From the NCBI GenBank assembly GCA_017542305.1, contig JAFXXK010000014.1, positions 35,207-99,206 on the forward strand: DNA of 64,000 nucleotides, in the 5' to 3' direction. Source of the stretch: a bacterium (GTDB lineage Bacteria > Cyanobacteriota > Vampirovibrionia > Gastranaerophilales > Gastranaerophilaceae). The notes under the pieces are model-generated. The model was not told where the DNA came from and made no database searches. It saw only the letters and a list, made by a program, of their open reading frames with translations. This document shows, one piece after another, positions 37,595-46,847 of the stretch; the stretch's first letter is position 1, and every line of letters starts with the position of its first letter. A program made the translations under genes and the position numbers.

Positions 37595-38143
37595 TTATCT
37601 GTGATGATGCGCTTTTCCTGAATGCGGGTGAGAATATGAATTAGACCTGGAATAGGAACGAGAATGATAATCTCTCCTGTCTCTATAATACCTGTTACTG
37701 TCATATCTTGATGATGAATGACGGTTGCGTCTGTAATAATCATCATCGTCATCGGAAAGCAGCAATCCGACCGTAACCAGACCAAGCAGTAAAGCGCCTG
37801 CTCCGACTCCTGTTAATACGGGATGTTCCTCAACAAAACTGCCTTTTTGTTCAGGAGTAGTCGTTGTTACTACAGGTTGAGGATTATAATAGGTGTTAGT
37901 ATTTGGACTTACATATGTATTAGGCTGAGTATTTACAGGTTGAGGTAAATATGTAGAGGTATTCACACTTCCCCTGAAAGACTGTTCATCACTTATAGGA
38001 TTTGTCGGATATTGTGTGCTTGTATTCGTATATGGAACATTATTATTGTTGCCATCATCAAATAACCAGGTCTGATCTCCAAATGCAGCATAGTTCATAC
38101 TGAATAAAAACAGTATTAATATAGCAACTAACTTTCTTACCAT
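37595..38143 (-). CDS. Hypothetical membrane/secreted protein with charged tail
   Basis: About 182 residues from the ATG at 38143, which opens the signal peptide MVRKLVAILILFLFSMNYAA and has a GAGG site. The mature part is Asn, Thr, Pro and Tyr rich (TYVSPNTNTYYNPQPVVTTT). A second hydrophobic segment (LTGVGAGALLLGLVTVGLLL) is followed by five Asp and then a very basic Arg/Tyr/Ser/His tail ending HPHSGKAHHHR. Two membrane segments with a highly charged tail facing the cytoplasm is likely. No family seen. Confidence 0.6.
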   Translation of the reverse strand: MVRKLVAILILFLFSMNYAAFGDQTWLFDDGNNNNVPYTNTSTQYPTNPISDEQSFRGSVNTSTYLPQPVNTQPNTYVSPNTNTYYNPQPVVTTTTPEQKGSFVEEHPVLTGVGAGALLLGLVTVGLLLSDDDDDYYRRNRHSSSRYDSNRYYRDRRDYHSRSYSRSNSYSHPHSGKAHHHR

Positions 38144-38236
38144 AAATCCTCGCTTTCTTCTTCTATATAATATATAAAAATTTCCAGAGGGTTCATATTT
38201 AACATCCAAAATTTTTGTTACAAAAATTTACCTGTT

Positions 38237-39076
38237 TTATAAATTCTCTAACAATGCTAATTTCATAGACTTAAAATCAGGCTTACGGCCAAGCCAAATT
38301 TCTTGAGCTGCAACAGCCTGATGAACAAGCATATCAACACCGTTGATAGTTTTGAGATTTGCATTTTCAGCATATTTCAGGAGAATGGTTTTTTTCGGAT
38401 TATAAATAACATCGTAAACAATTGCAGATTGCGGCAAAGTTTTTATTAAATACTCAGCAACCGGACTCAAATCAGCAGCTTTACCCTGCATTCCTATCGG
38501 AGTAGTATTTACCAAAATATCATATTTTGATAAATCTTTTATCCTGTCAATCTGAAGTGCCGTAAATGTTATTTTAGGAAATTTTCTTCTTAAATATGCC
38601 ATATAATCAATAGTATTAGCAACATTTCTGGTATATACATCTATATTTTTTATACCTTTATCAGAAAGCCCGAGAACAGCTGCTCTGCTTGCACCGCCGG
38701 TACCGAGTAGTGCAGCGGTTTTGCCCTGTAAATTAGCAGTTTTTGGGATAGCTTCCTTAAAACCCGCAACGTCGGTATTATACCCCTGAAAACTCCTATC
38801 CGCATTGATTTTTATTGTATTAATCGCACCGGTTATATCTGAATATTTGTCAACACTGTCAACAAATAAAGCTATCGGAACTTTAAACGGAATAGTAATA
38901 TTAAATCCTGAATAACCTTCACGTTTAAGAAACTTAATTTTCTCAACAAGATTTTCTGGTTCAGTTTCAAGTAATTCATAAGAAGCATTCACCCCTAAAG
39001 ACTCAAATCCTGCTTTATGAATTACAGCAGACATGGAGTGTCCTAAAGGATAACCGATTAAACCAAATTTTTCCAT
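38237..39076 (-). CDS. aroE: Shikimate dehydrogenase
   Basis: A 279-residue enzyme from the ATG at 39076, with an AAGGAG site. It reduces 3-dehydroshikimate with NADPH in aromatic amino acid synthesis. FGLIGYPLGHSMSAVIH is the substrate-binding entry. The catalytic Lys is in NITIPFKVPIALFVDSV, and GYNTDVAGFKEAI is typical. The nucleotide-binding segment is KTAALLGTGGASRAAVLGL. GVDMLVHQAVAAQEIWLG is the C-terminal signature. The ATG eight codons earlier is less supported. It lies 65 bp downstream of topA on the same strand. Confidence 0.95.
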   Translation of the reverse strand: MEKFGLIGYPLGHSMSAVIHKAGFESLGVNASYELLETEPENLVEKIKFLKREGYSGFNITIPFKVPIALFVDSVDKYSDITGAINTIKINADRSFQGYNTDVAGFKEAIPKTANLQGKTAALLGTGGASRAAVLGLSDKGIKNIDVYTRNVANTIDYMAYLRRKFPKITFTALQIDRIKDLSKYDILVNTTPIGMQGKAADLSPVAEYLIKTLPQSAIVYDVIYNPKKTILLKYAENANLKTINGVDMLVHQAVAAQEIWLGRKPDFKSMKLALLENL

Positions 39077-39140
39077 ATTTTTTGCTCCTTTATATACCAT
39101 TTTATCGTATCAGGATAATCTTTGTAATCCTTTATTTATA

Positions 39141-41432
39141 TTAGGGATTTTCCGTATCATTGTTATTATTTTCAGGTGGAAGTTCTTTTTTAAAGTGACA
39201 TTTGATATTGGAACATTTTAATGTTGTACCGTTTTTCGTAACAACTTTACCTAATAAGGCACCGCAATCAGGACAGGTTTCGCCTGTAGGCTCGTTCCAC
39301 ATAACAAAATCACACTCAGGGTATTGGTTACACCCGTAAAATATTGTTCCTCTTTTTGATTTTCTTTCAACAATTTTACCTTTACCGCATTTCGGGCAGG
39401 TTACTCCTGTTGATTTGACATATGGCTGTCTATGCCCGCATTCGGGATCAACACATTCCATATATTTCCCATAAGGTCCTGTTTTAAACACCATATCAGA
39501 ACCGCATTTAGGGCATTTTTCTTCACAAATTTCTTCATCTCCGTTTGTCGCGGGCTCTTCATTAAGAGCATTTAATGACATCGTTGTTTGACACTCCGGA
39601 TACCCTGAACAGCCAAGGAATTGAGTCCCTTTTTTACTTGTTCTGACGAGCATCGGTTTACCGCAATTCGGGCATTTAATTTTTGTTTCAATCTTTACTC
39701 GTTCCGCCGTCTGCATAACACTATTGACATTTTCCATAAACGGTTTGTAAAAATCGGCAAGAACCTTATTCCAAACAGCTTTTTTATCTGCGATTTCATC
39801 CAGCTTACTTTCCATGCTTGCCGTAAACTTGTAGTCCATAATTTTTGCAAACTGCGCACAAAGCTGTTTTGAAACAGTTCTGCCCAACAACGTTGGGAAA
39901 AGAACTTTGTTTTTCTTCTCAACATATTTTCTGGTCTGAATAACCGTAATTATTGTTGCATAAGTTGACGGACGACCTATACCCTGTTCTTCAAGAGCTT
40001 TTACAAGTGATGCTTCATTATATCTTGGCGGAGGTTGGGTAAAATGCTGTTTCGGGTCAACTTTTTTGCACTTAACTTTATCTCCCTCGTTTAAGTCAGG
40101 AATCTTTGCATCATTTTCCTGTTCATCTTCTTCGGCATCATTATATACCTTCAAAAATCCGTCAAACGTAATTTTACTTGTACCGGCTTTCAAAGTGTAA
40201 TCCCCTGCAGTGATTTCAACTGTTTTATTTGCGACATCAGCATTTGCCATTTGAGAGGACATAAATTTTTCCCAAATGAGTTTATATAATCTGTACTGAT
40301 CATTGTCCAAAAATTTCTTTAAACTGTCAGGGGTTCTGTCAGGATATGAAGGACGGATTGCTTCGTGAGCATCCTGAACATTTTGTTTGCCTTTAGCATA
40401 AATATTCGGCTTATCCGGATAATATTTTTCCCCAAAATTATTCAGAATATAATCCTTAGCCATAGCCTGCGCATCATCAGATACACGAACACTGTCTGTT
40501 CTCATATAAGTAATCAAACCGACAGGATTACCGTCAATTTCAATACCTTCATACAATTTTTGAGCAACCTGCATGGTTTTCTGAACACCAAAACCCAGCT
40601 TTGAACTTGCCGCACGCTGCATTGTAGAAGTTATAAAAGGTGCGGTCGGCTTACGTTTGGTAGTTTTTTTAGTAACTTTTGATACATCCATATCTGTCGG
40701 ATAATTTGACAGAAAATCAACAATCTTTTGGGCTTCTTCTTGATTTTTAATTGTTTTTTCAACAGACTTACCTTTGATTTTTGAAAGTTCTGCTTCAAAT
40801 TCTTTCCCGTCTTTATCCAAAATTGTATGGATTGACCAATATTCCTGCGGAACAAATGCTTCTATTTCTTCTTCTCTTTCGCAAATCATTCTGAGAGCAA
40901 CCGACTGAACACGACCTGCAGACAGGTTTCTGTTACCAATTTGTTTCCATAAAACAGGACTCAATTTAAAACCTACAAGCTTATCCAAAATCTGTCTTGT
41001 CTGCTGGGCTTTTACCATATCCATATCGATTGTTCTCGGATTTTCAACAGAATATTTAACAGCTTTTGGTGTAATTTCGTTAAATACAATACGGAATATT
41101 TTTTCATCCGGCACTTTCAAAACTTGTCTGACGTGCCATGCTATCGCTTCTCCCTCACGGTCAGGGTCGGATGCAAGATAAATTTTATCACTTTTCTTGG
41201 CAAGCTCATTTAATTTGGTTACAACTTTTTGCTTACCCGCAATAATTTCAAATTTAGGCTCAAAGTTGTTATTAACATCAAAACCCAAATTATCGGTAGA
41301 CGGGTCTTTTAGCGGTAAATTCCTAATATGCCCGAAACTTGCCTCTATTTGGAAATCATTTCCTAAAATCTTTTTTATTGTTTTTGATTTAGCCGGAGAC
41401 TCGACTATAACCAGTGCTTTCTCTTTAGCCAT
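39141..41432 (-). CDS. topA: DNA topoisomerase I
   Basis: A 763-residue type IA topoisomerase that relaxes negative supercoils. The Toprim domain starts KALVIVESPAKSKTIKKILG and carries the DPDREGEAIAWH motif. The active Tyr is in PVGLITYMRTDSVRVSDD. The decatenation-type core continues to near residue 590, then four C4 zinc ribbons follow, such as CPNCGKPMLVRTSKKGTQFL, CPKCGSDMVFKTGPYGKYME and CPKCGKGKIVERKSKRGTIF. The fourth has CPDCGALLGKVVTKNGTTL. Good AAAGGG ribosome site. Confidence 0.97.
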   Translation of the reverse strand: MAKEKALVIVESPAKSKTIKKILGNDFQIEASFGHIRNLPLKDPSTDNLGFDVNNNFEPKFEIIAGKQKVVTKLNELAKKSDKIYLASDPDREGEAIAWHVRQVLKVPDEKIFRIVFNEITPKAVKYSVENPRTIDMDMVKAQQTRQILDKLVGFKLSPVLWKQIGNRNLSAGRVQSVALRMICEREEEIEAFVPQEYWSIHTILDKDGKEFEAELSKIKGKSVEKTIKNQEEAQKIVDFLSNYPTDMDVSKVTKKTTKRKPTAPFITSTMQRAASSKLGFGVQKTMQVAQKLYEGIEIDGNPVGLITYMRTDSVRVSDDAQAMAKDYILNNFGEKYYPDKPNIYAKGKQNVQDAHEAIRPSYPDRTPDSLKKFLDNDQYRLYKLIWEKFMSSQMANADVANKTVEITAGDYTLKAGTSKITFDGFLKVYNDAEEDEQENDAKIPDLNEGDKVKCKKVDPKQHFTQPPPRYNEASLVKALEEQGIGRPSTYATIITVIQTRKYVEKKNKVLFPTLLGRTVSKQLCAQFAKIMDYKFTASMESKLDEIADKKAVWNKVLADFYKPFMENVNSVMQTAERVKIETKIKCPNCGKPMLVRTSKKGTQFLGCSGYPECQTTMSLNALNEEPATNGDEEICEEKCPKCGSDMVFKTGPYGKYMECVDPECGHRQPYVKSTGVTCPKCGKGKIVERKSKRGTIFYGCNQYPECDFVMWNEPTGETCPDCGALLGKVVTKNGTTLKCSNIKCHFKKELPPENNNNDTENP

Positions 41433-41550
41433 TTATTTCCCTTTATATGGTACAGAATAATACCCATCCATAATTAGCCTACCACAAGCAATATTCACAA
41501 GCAAATTTTTAATAAAAATAATTATTCAAAATTGGCTGAATCTGAAAATT

Positions 41551-42633
41551 TCATACCTTTTTATACCTGTCACCTGTGGTTTGTTTAATTATCCCTTTCA
41601 GCTCAAGCGTTGTTAAAATGATTAGCAGATCATTTGTATTTATCCCTGTTTGACTGCTGATTTCATCAAATCCTTTTTCCTCAATTTCTAATGTTTCAAC
41701 GACTTTTTGCTCATCAACGCTCAAACCTGACAAATCCATTTTTAATTGTTCGGCAGGTTTAATTTCCCAGTTCAAAGCTTCAAGAATATCACTTGCACAC
41801 GTAACAAGAGTTGCACCGTTTTTGAGAAGTTTATAAATACCCTCGGTATTGGGGTTTGTTATCAGACCGGGGATACACATCAATTCTCTGCCCTGCTCTA
41901 ACGTCAGATTTGCTGTAATTAATGCACCGCTTTTGAGTGAAGCTTCGGCTACCAAAGTACCGTAAGCAATACCTGAAACTATTCTGTTTCTTTCCGGAAA
42001 TCTGAATTTTAGCGGTTCAAAGGTCGGATAGTATTCCGTTACAACAGCCCCACCGCCTTCTTCTATTTCTCGGTACAAATCCTTATTTGCCGCAGGATAA
42101 GTATAATCAAATCCGCTTGCAATAACACCTATAGTTTTCAGTCCATGTTTTAAAGCGCAACGATGAGCAGTAGTATCAATACCAGATGCCAGACCTGACA
42201 CTATACATATATCGGTTCCTTCAAGACCTGAGAGAATTTTTTCTACAGATTCTTTTGCGTTATAGCTGGCTTTTCTTGAACCTACTACCGCAACAGCTCT
42301 TTCCAAATTACAACTTTCAATATTTCCTTTATAATACAAAACAACCGGCGGATTAGAAATTTCTTTGAGCATTAACGGATAAGAAGGATTTTCAAATGTA
42401 TAAAATTTTATACCTCTGTTTATCACCTCTGCTAAAACTTTATCCGGATCAATTTTATCTCTTTGTTTAAGAAAATTTTCAGCTTTCTTAACACTTAACC
42501 CTTCAATTTTAGACAGTTCACTTTGTGTTGCATTAAAGGCTTTTTCTATATCACCAAAGTAATTGTATAACCTTTGCACAAAAGGACTATCAACCTGTTC
42601 TATCGCAGAAAATGCTATCCAAAACTTATCCAT
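41551..42633 (-). CDS. dprA: DNA-processing protein DprA (Smf)
   Basis: A 360-residue protein. Residues 15-70 form a helix-hairpin-helix-like N-terminal domain. The Rossmann-like core has VAVVGSRKASYNAKESVEKI, VSGLASGIDTTAHRCALKHG and FPERNRIVSGIAYGTLVAEA. The C-terminal winged helix (EQKVVETLEIEEKGFDEISS) is present. DprA loads RecA onto incoming single-stranded DNA during natural transformation. Its start overlaps the end of the TPR gene upstream by 8 bp, so translation is probably coupled. With prepilins elsewhere in the window this fits DNA uptake competence. Confidence 0.95.
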   Translation of the reverse strand: MDKFWIAFSAIEQVDSPFVQRLYNYFGDIEKAFNATQSELSKIEGLSVKKAENFLKQRDKIDPDKVLAEVINRGIKFYTFENPSYPLMLKEISNPPVVLYYKGNIESCNLERAVAVVGSRKASYNAKESVEKILSGLEGTDICIVSGLASGIDTTAHRCALKHGLKTIGVIASGFDYTYPAANKDLYREIEEGGGAVVTEYYPTFEPLKFRFPERNRIVSGIAYGTLVAEASLKSGALITANLTLEQGRELMCIPGLITNPNTEGIYKLLKNGATLVTCASDILEALNWEIKPAEQLKMDLSGLSVDEQKVVETLEIEEKGFDEISSQTGINTNDLLIILTTLELKGIIKQTTGDRYKKV

Positions 42634-43402
42634 TATTCTTTTTCTTCTTAATTCTTCCTATCAAAGTCTTTACGTTGTTAATTTCTTCCTCGGGTAATTC
42701 CATCTCAATATATTCTTCAAGATATTCAATTGCATCATCGTAGTCGCCTCTTGCCAAAAACAGAATTGCAACTTTTTTGTATGCCTGACGGAAACCCGAA
42801 TCGTGAGCAATTGTTTTTAAATAATTTGAAATAGCCTTATCAATTTCATTATTCATTTCATAAGCCTGCGCAAGACTAAAATAAATATAAGGATTATCTT
42901 CTTTAAATTCCAAAATATTTTCAAAATTTTCAATAGCACAGTCGTAATTACCAAGTTCAAAATGGACTTTGCCCAAATCATAGTATGCATCATAATTTTC
43001 AGGCTGATTTTCCAGAACTTTTTCCAACTCATCAACCGCCAAATCCAATCTGCAATCTTCCATATAAAATCTTGCAAGAAAGTGAGCCATAACCATATTA
43101 TCAGGCATAGCTTCCGCACCAACGGTTAACAGCCCGATACCCTTGCCGTAATCTTTGTTTCTGTAATAAATATCCGCAAGATTGATATAAGCATGAGCCA
43201 ACTGCGGATTAAGTTCAATAGCTTTTAAAAAGTTATCTTCAGCTTTTTCATCATTTGCAACACTTGCGTAACACTGTCCGATATTATTGTATAATTCTGC
43301 TGTCGGTTCTTCTGTTTCAATTACCGCACTAAATGCATCAATAGCTTTTTCGTATTCACCACTTTTATAATAATTTAATGCTTCTTCAACTTTTGTTTTC
43401 AT
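42626..43402 (-). CDS. TPR-repeat protein
   Basis: A 258-residue, helix-rich protein built of about six tetratricopeptide repeats. Examples: ALNYYKSGEYEKAIDAFSAV, PTAELYNNIGQCYASVANDE, ELGNYDCAIENFENILEFKE and QAYEMNNEIDKAISNYLKTI. No signal peptide or other domain, so probably a cytoplasmic scaffold. It overlaps dprA by 8 bp and is likely co-transcribed with it. The partner is unknown. Confidence 0.85.
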   Translation of the reverse strand: MKTKVEEALNYYKSGEYEKAIDAFSAVIETEEPTAELYNNIGQCYASVANDEKAEDNFLKAIELNPQLAHAYINLADIYYRNKDYGKGIGLLTVGAEAMPDNMVMAHFLARFYMEDCRLDLAVDELEKVLENQPENYDAYYDLGKVHFELGNYDCAIENFENILEFKEDNPYIYFSLAQAYEMNNEIDKAISNYLKTIAHDSGFRQAYKKVAILFLARGDYDDAIEYLEEYIEMELPEEEINNVKTLIGRIKKKKNNG

Positions 43403-43473
43403 AATTCTACCTATATATCAGTATTTTCTGCCAAAACAAGCCTAACACAATTATTATATATTTTCAATAAACA

Positions 43474-43502
43474 AAAAACAGCCTTTAAAGGCTGTTTTTT
43501 TT
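43474..43502. terminator. Rho-independent terminator
   Basis: A perfect palindrome AAACAGCCTTT/AAAGGCTGTTT, flanked by A- and T-runs. It can end the PSFG-type gene on the minus strand at 43525 and may also act on the plus strand. Confidence 0.8.
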
Positions 43503-43524
43503 ATATGTTAACTTATGATAAAGA

Positions 43525-44037
43525 TTAATCCGGTTTAAATATATTTCTTACATCTTGTTCTGTAGCATTAAGATTTTTTGTACGATTTTCATTGAAAATT
43601 CTTTCCGGCATTTTATGGTTCCAATATTCAGGAGCATATTCAACATGCCTGTTTAAACGCCAAACGAAAGCATTATCCAATGCCTGTAAAGGTGACCCCC
43701 CGGTCCCAAGTACTTTTTTGTCGCTGCCTATAACTTTTATAATATTCTGACCGCTGGACAAACGTTCACAAATAAAACTTACAACACTGTCGGGGAATTT
43801 CTTTACTTGTTCCAGTAAAGTATAAACCTCCGGCATCATTGATACCGGTTTAGCATATTGTTTACTTTTATCGACAGCACGTCTTACAGCTGCTGCCTGA
43901 TAAAAATCCTGAATCACATTACCTGTTTCATTTGCAGATTTTAGCAACAACTCCAAATCTTTTTGAGTAATTACAGCACCAAAAGTCTGATTGTACGTAT
44001 TATTGCAGTTATAATTTCTGACCTCATTTACTCGCAT
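43525..44037 (-). CDS. TFG-motif protein (PSFG family, hypothetical)
   Basis: A 170-residue protein, ATG with a TAAGGAG site. It opens MRVNEVRNYNCNNTYNQTFG, with the TFG motif at residues 18-20, then a helix (KDLELLLKSANETGNVIQDF) and a GSDKKVLGTGGSPLQALDNA turn. It ends with acidic and basic residues. No known domain. The MRV/MKV start and the [PT][ST]FG motif link it to the proteins at 34951, 48191 and 55252. Confidence 0.6.
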   Translation of the reverse strand: MRVNEVRNYNCNNTYNQTFGAVITQKDLELLLKSANETGNVIQDFYQAAAVRRAVDKSKQYAKPVSMMPEVYTLLEQVKKFPDSVVSFICERLSSGQNIIKVIGSDKKVLGTGGSPLQALDNAFVWRLNRHVEYAPEYWNHKMPERIFNENRTKNLNATEQDVRNIFKPD

Positions 44038-44140
44038 ATATTCTCCTTAATAGTAATCTGTGCAATACAAAAACAAATAAATGTAATATTTTGTCAGTTG
44101 TATTGCACATTATACATAAAATTTAACAATTTATATCACA

Positions 44141-45127
44141 TTACAATCCTAAGGTCATACCTGAAGAACCGCTGCTGTCACCGTCATTAGAACCGATATT
44201 TTTAATTACGGTTCTTGTATTACCTTCAGCCTGAAAGTCTTTCGGTTTTAATTTCATTTTAATTTTATCGGCATAAATTGTTCTTACACCCTGAGTAATA
44301 CTTGAACGTCCGACAAAATATACATCATTCGGTTTGCCGTCAGCCCCCGGATAAACATTGATTTTCGGACCAATTGCATAATAATCATCATACCAAACTC
44401 TTACGTTTCCGCTTGCAGAGAAAGTATTTTTATTCTGCATAAATTCCTGCATATTAGATTTTAATATAAGTTTCTTACCGTCATTATTCATAACATTTGA
44501 AGTGGTATTACCCGTAGCTGTTATAATGTTGGTGGATGAATCATAGAAGAATCTGTCAGCATAAGAATCGTTAGCTTTCTGTGTAACTTTGCCGTTACCA
44601 ATAAGCTCTAATGTTTTTAAATCACCATTTTTATCCATTTTGATGATTGCCTTATCGGAATATGTATCAATATCTTTGTATTTCATTGTTACATTGCCTG
44701 TAGCCGTCATAATACTGGTTCTTGTATCATATTCCTGAATATCCGAATTTATTACTACGATAGGAGTTTTTCCGTCGAATACTACGGATTGGGTATCGCC
44801 TTCAGCTCTTACAACTTTTGTCAAAAGTGATACTTTTAAGATATTTGCCTTAACTTCACGTTTTTTATTCTTTTTTACTTCATAAGCATAAGGTTTATCA
44901 TAAAAAGTAGCAGTATCGAGCTTTTGGTCTTTATCCATATTTACATCGGCAGAATCACCGACAACTTTTAAATCATCAACCGTAACCTTTACGTTACCGT
45001 TGAATTTTATTTTATTTTCGTTTTCGGCATAAGACTGACTCTTTGACTCAATAATCAAATCAGATGCCTGAACTGCTATTCCTAATGAAAATACGGTAAT
45101 TGCCAACGTTATTAAAAATTTTTTCAT
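44141..45127 (-). CDS. lptA: LptA/OstA-type LPS transport protein
   Basis: A 328-residue periplasmic OstA-family protein with a signal peptide (MKKFLITLAITVFSLGIAVQ, then ASD). The mature part is repeated beta-strands of the form NKIKFNGNVKVTVDDLKVVG, SIMTATGNVTMKYKDIDTYS and FSASGNVRVWYDDYYAIGPK, characteristic of the LptA beta-jellyroll that bridges LPS across the periplasm. At 328 residues it is longer than E. coli LptA (185), with about twice the repeats. The start overlaps the lptC stop by one base (TAATG), so the two are translationally coupled. LptB is not in the window. Confidence 0.85.
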   Translation of the reverse strand: MKKFLITLAITVFSLGIAVQASDLIIESKSQSYAENENKIKFNGNVKVTVDDLKVVGDSADVNMDKDQKLDTATFYDKPYAYEVKKNKKREVKANILKVSLLTKVVRAEGDTQSVVFDGKTPIVVINSDIQEYDTRTSIMTATGNVTMKYKDIDTYSDKAIIKMDKNGDLKTLELIGNGKVTQKANDSYADRFFYDSSTNIITATGNTTSNVMNNDGKKLILKSNMQEFMQNKNTFSASGNVRVWYDDYYAIGPKINVYPGADGKPNDVYFVGRSSITQGVRTIYADKIKMKLKPKDFQAEGNTRTVIKNIGSNDGDSSGSSGMTLGL

Positions 45128-45720
45128 TATTTCTCCTTAGACTTGTAAACTTTTGATACTGCTTTTCCTATAATTTTAAAATTATCATAATTAGGACTTA
45201 TCTCAACCAAATCGGCAGTGGCAAAAAACTCATCCTTACGGGTAATTCTTATATTACCTTTTGCCGTAATCGGTTTGTCATTCCCTGACCATACAACACG
45301 GTCAGCTTCGAGAGATGTACCATCCTTAATTATAATATGCGTATTTTGATACAAAATAATTTGTTTTTTATCAGAATTATACGAACCCTTTGTTGACTCA
45401 AAACTCATGGAAACTTCGTTATCTTTGTCATAAAAATTTCCAATACAGTTATCAAGCATAGCTATACTGTTGTCACTCGTATAGGTGCCGGTTTCCCCGT
45501 ATATTTCCCAATATTTGTGTTCATCTTTGGTTTCGGTAAGAATAATACCGTGAATAAGAGCTTCCTGCTTGTCCTGTTGTCCTTCGACCTGACTGCGGTT
45601 AAAGTTTCGGGTAATAATTCCGGCAGCAACAAATGCCCATAACATTATCCCTACAACTACAGCACCGGCAATAAAATATGCCTTTCTTTTTTTGCTCAAA
45701 TTCTTCCACTTCATACTCAA
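45127..45720 (-). CDS. lptC: LptC-type LPS export protein
   Basis: A 197-residue bitopic protein. Residues 1-30 hold a positively charged start (MSMKWKNLSKKRKAYF) and one membrane helix (AGAVVVGIMLWAFVAAGII). The periplasmic LptC/OstA-like domain has ALIHGIILTETKDEHKYWEI and GTSLEADRVVWSGNDKPITA. LptC takes LPS from LptB2FG and passes it to LptA. Its stop overlaps the lptA start by one base. The ATG two codons later (MKWKNL) is an alternative start. Confidence 0.82.
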   Translation of the reverse strand: MSMKWKNLSKKRKAYFIAGAVVVGIMLWAFVAAGIITRNFNRSQVEGQQDKQEALIHGIILTETKDEHKYWEIYGETGTYTSDNSIAMLDNCIGNFYDKDNEVSMSFESTKGSYNSDKKQIILYQNTHIIIKDGTSLEADRVVWSGNDKPITAKGNIRITRKDEFFATADLVEISPNYDNFKIIGKAVSKVYKSKEK

Positions 45721-45854
45721 AAATATATCACAAAAAATTTTTTAGGGCTATATCTGTATATAAAATAACACTTTGTAACAATTAGGCAATTTTTATCGGC
45801 AAAAATTTTTATTATATATACAAGGGGATAATATTAAATTTGGAGGATATTAAA

Positions 45855-46844
45855 ATGGAAATGGGTTTAGCACCAATTACGGAAGATGAATTTTTTAGAT
45901 TAACAATGGCTGGCACACAGACAATTAAAGCTAAAAAAGAACATACGATTAAAAAGGGGGAAAGCTTATGGAAAATTGCACAAGACGAACTCGGGAAAAA
46001 TGCCAAACCTGCAGAAATTTTGGAATACACTTATCAAATTGCTAAATTGAACAATAAAACGACTAAAAAAGCAATGAATTCACTTAAAGTAAATGACAAA
46101 ATATTACTACCGGAACATACTGTTAAAACAAAAACAGATAATTCCCAACAGAGTCAAAACCCTCAGGCGAAACAACAGCCTGCTGTACCGACACAACAGA
46201 TTAAACCAAAAGCTCAACCAACTGCAGAAAACACACACCAATCATATATACAGGCTCAAGCAGGGGTAACTTTACCGTTGTTAAACTGGAATAATGTACC
46301 ATATACATTAGACTGGTCAATACAGCAAAATATTACCGTGCCGTATGCTCCTGCAGGACAAGCTGCGGTCAAACCGGTATCTAAACCGGCAACAGTCAAA
46401 AAACCTGCTGCCACAACAGTTAAAAAACCAAAACCGCAGGAAAAACCAAAATCAAATGCAGAAGCAGGGTTTGATATTATTAAATCAGCAATCATCAATA
46501 CAGACAAAAATTTATTAGTTTCAACATGCGGCTTTAGAGGATATGATATCAACTGCTATACAATATACAAATATGTTGGCTCTCAAAGAAAACAACTCGT
46601 AACTTATACTACCGACCAAAACGGTAATGTAATAAGCATAGCATTTAACGGTAAAAAAGATGAAATGGCACTAAGATACGACTATGACATCAGCAGTAAC
46701 GGACAAATTACGCAGAGTGATGAATATAACATTACAACCAAAAATATACAAAAACTCAATGCCAAAAGCTTAACTCAACTGAATGCCATTCTTAAGGAAA
46801 AAGCTTTGGATGCGAATAAACGTCATGAATCACTAATTCAGTAA
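45855..46844 (+). CDS. LysM-domain protein
   Basis: About 329 residues from the ATG at 45855, preceded by GGAGGA. Residues 25-82 form a LysM domain: HTIKKGESLWKIAQDELGKN, then LNNKTTKKAMNSLKVNDKIL. A Pro/Gln/Lys linker (residues 90-200) leads to a C-terminal beta-rich region with YDINCYTIYKYVGSQRKQLV and DYDISSNGQITQSDEYNI, which resembles the YwqK-like segments in the protein at 55252. No signal peptide is seen, which is odd for a peptidoglycan-binding protein; it may be exported by another route. Confidence 0.65.
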   Translation: MEMGLAPITEDEFFRLTMAGTQTIKAKKEHTIKKGESLWKIAQDELGKNAKPAEILEYTYQIAKLNNKTTKKAMNSLKVNDKILLPEHTVKTKTDNSQQSQNPQAKQQPAVPTQQIKPKAQPTAENTHQSYIQAQAGVTLPLLNWNNVPYTLDWSIQQNITVPYAPAGQAAVKPVSKPATVKKPAATTVKKPKPQEKPKSNAEAGFDIIKSAIINTDKNLLVSTCGFRGYDINCYTIYKYVGSQRKQLVTYTTDQNGNVISIAFNGKKDEMALRYDYDISSNGQITQSDEYNITTKNIQKLNAKSLTQLNAILKEKALDANKRHESLIQ

Positions 46845-46847
46845 CTG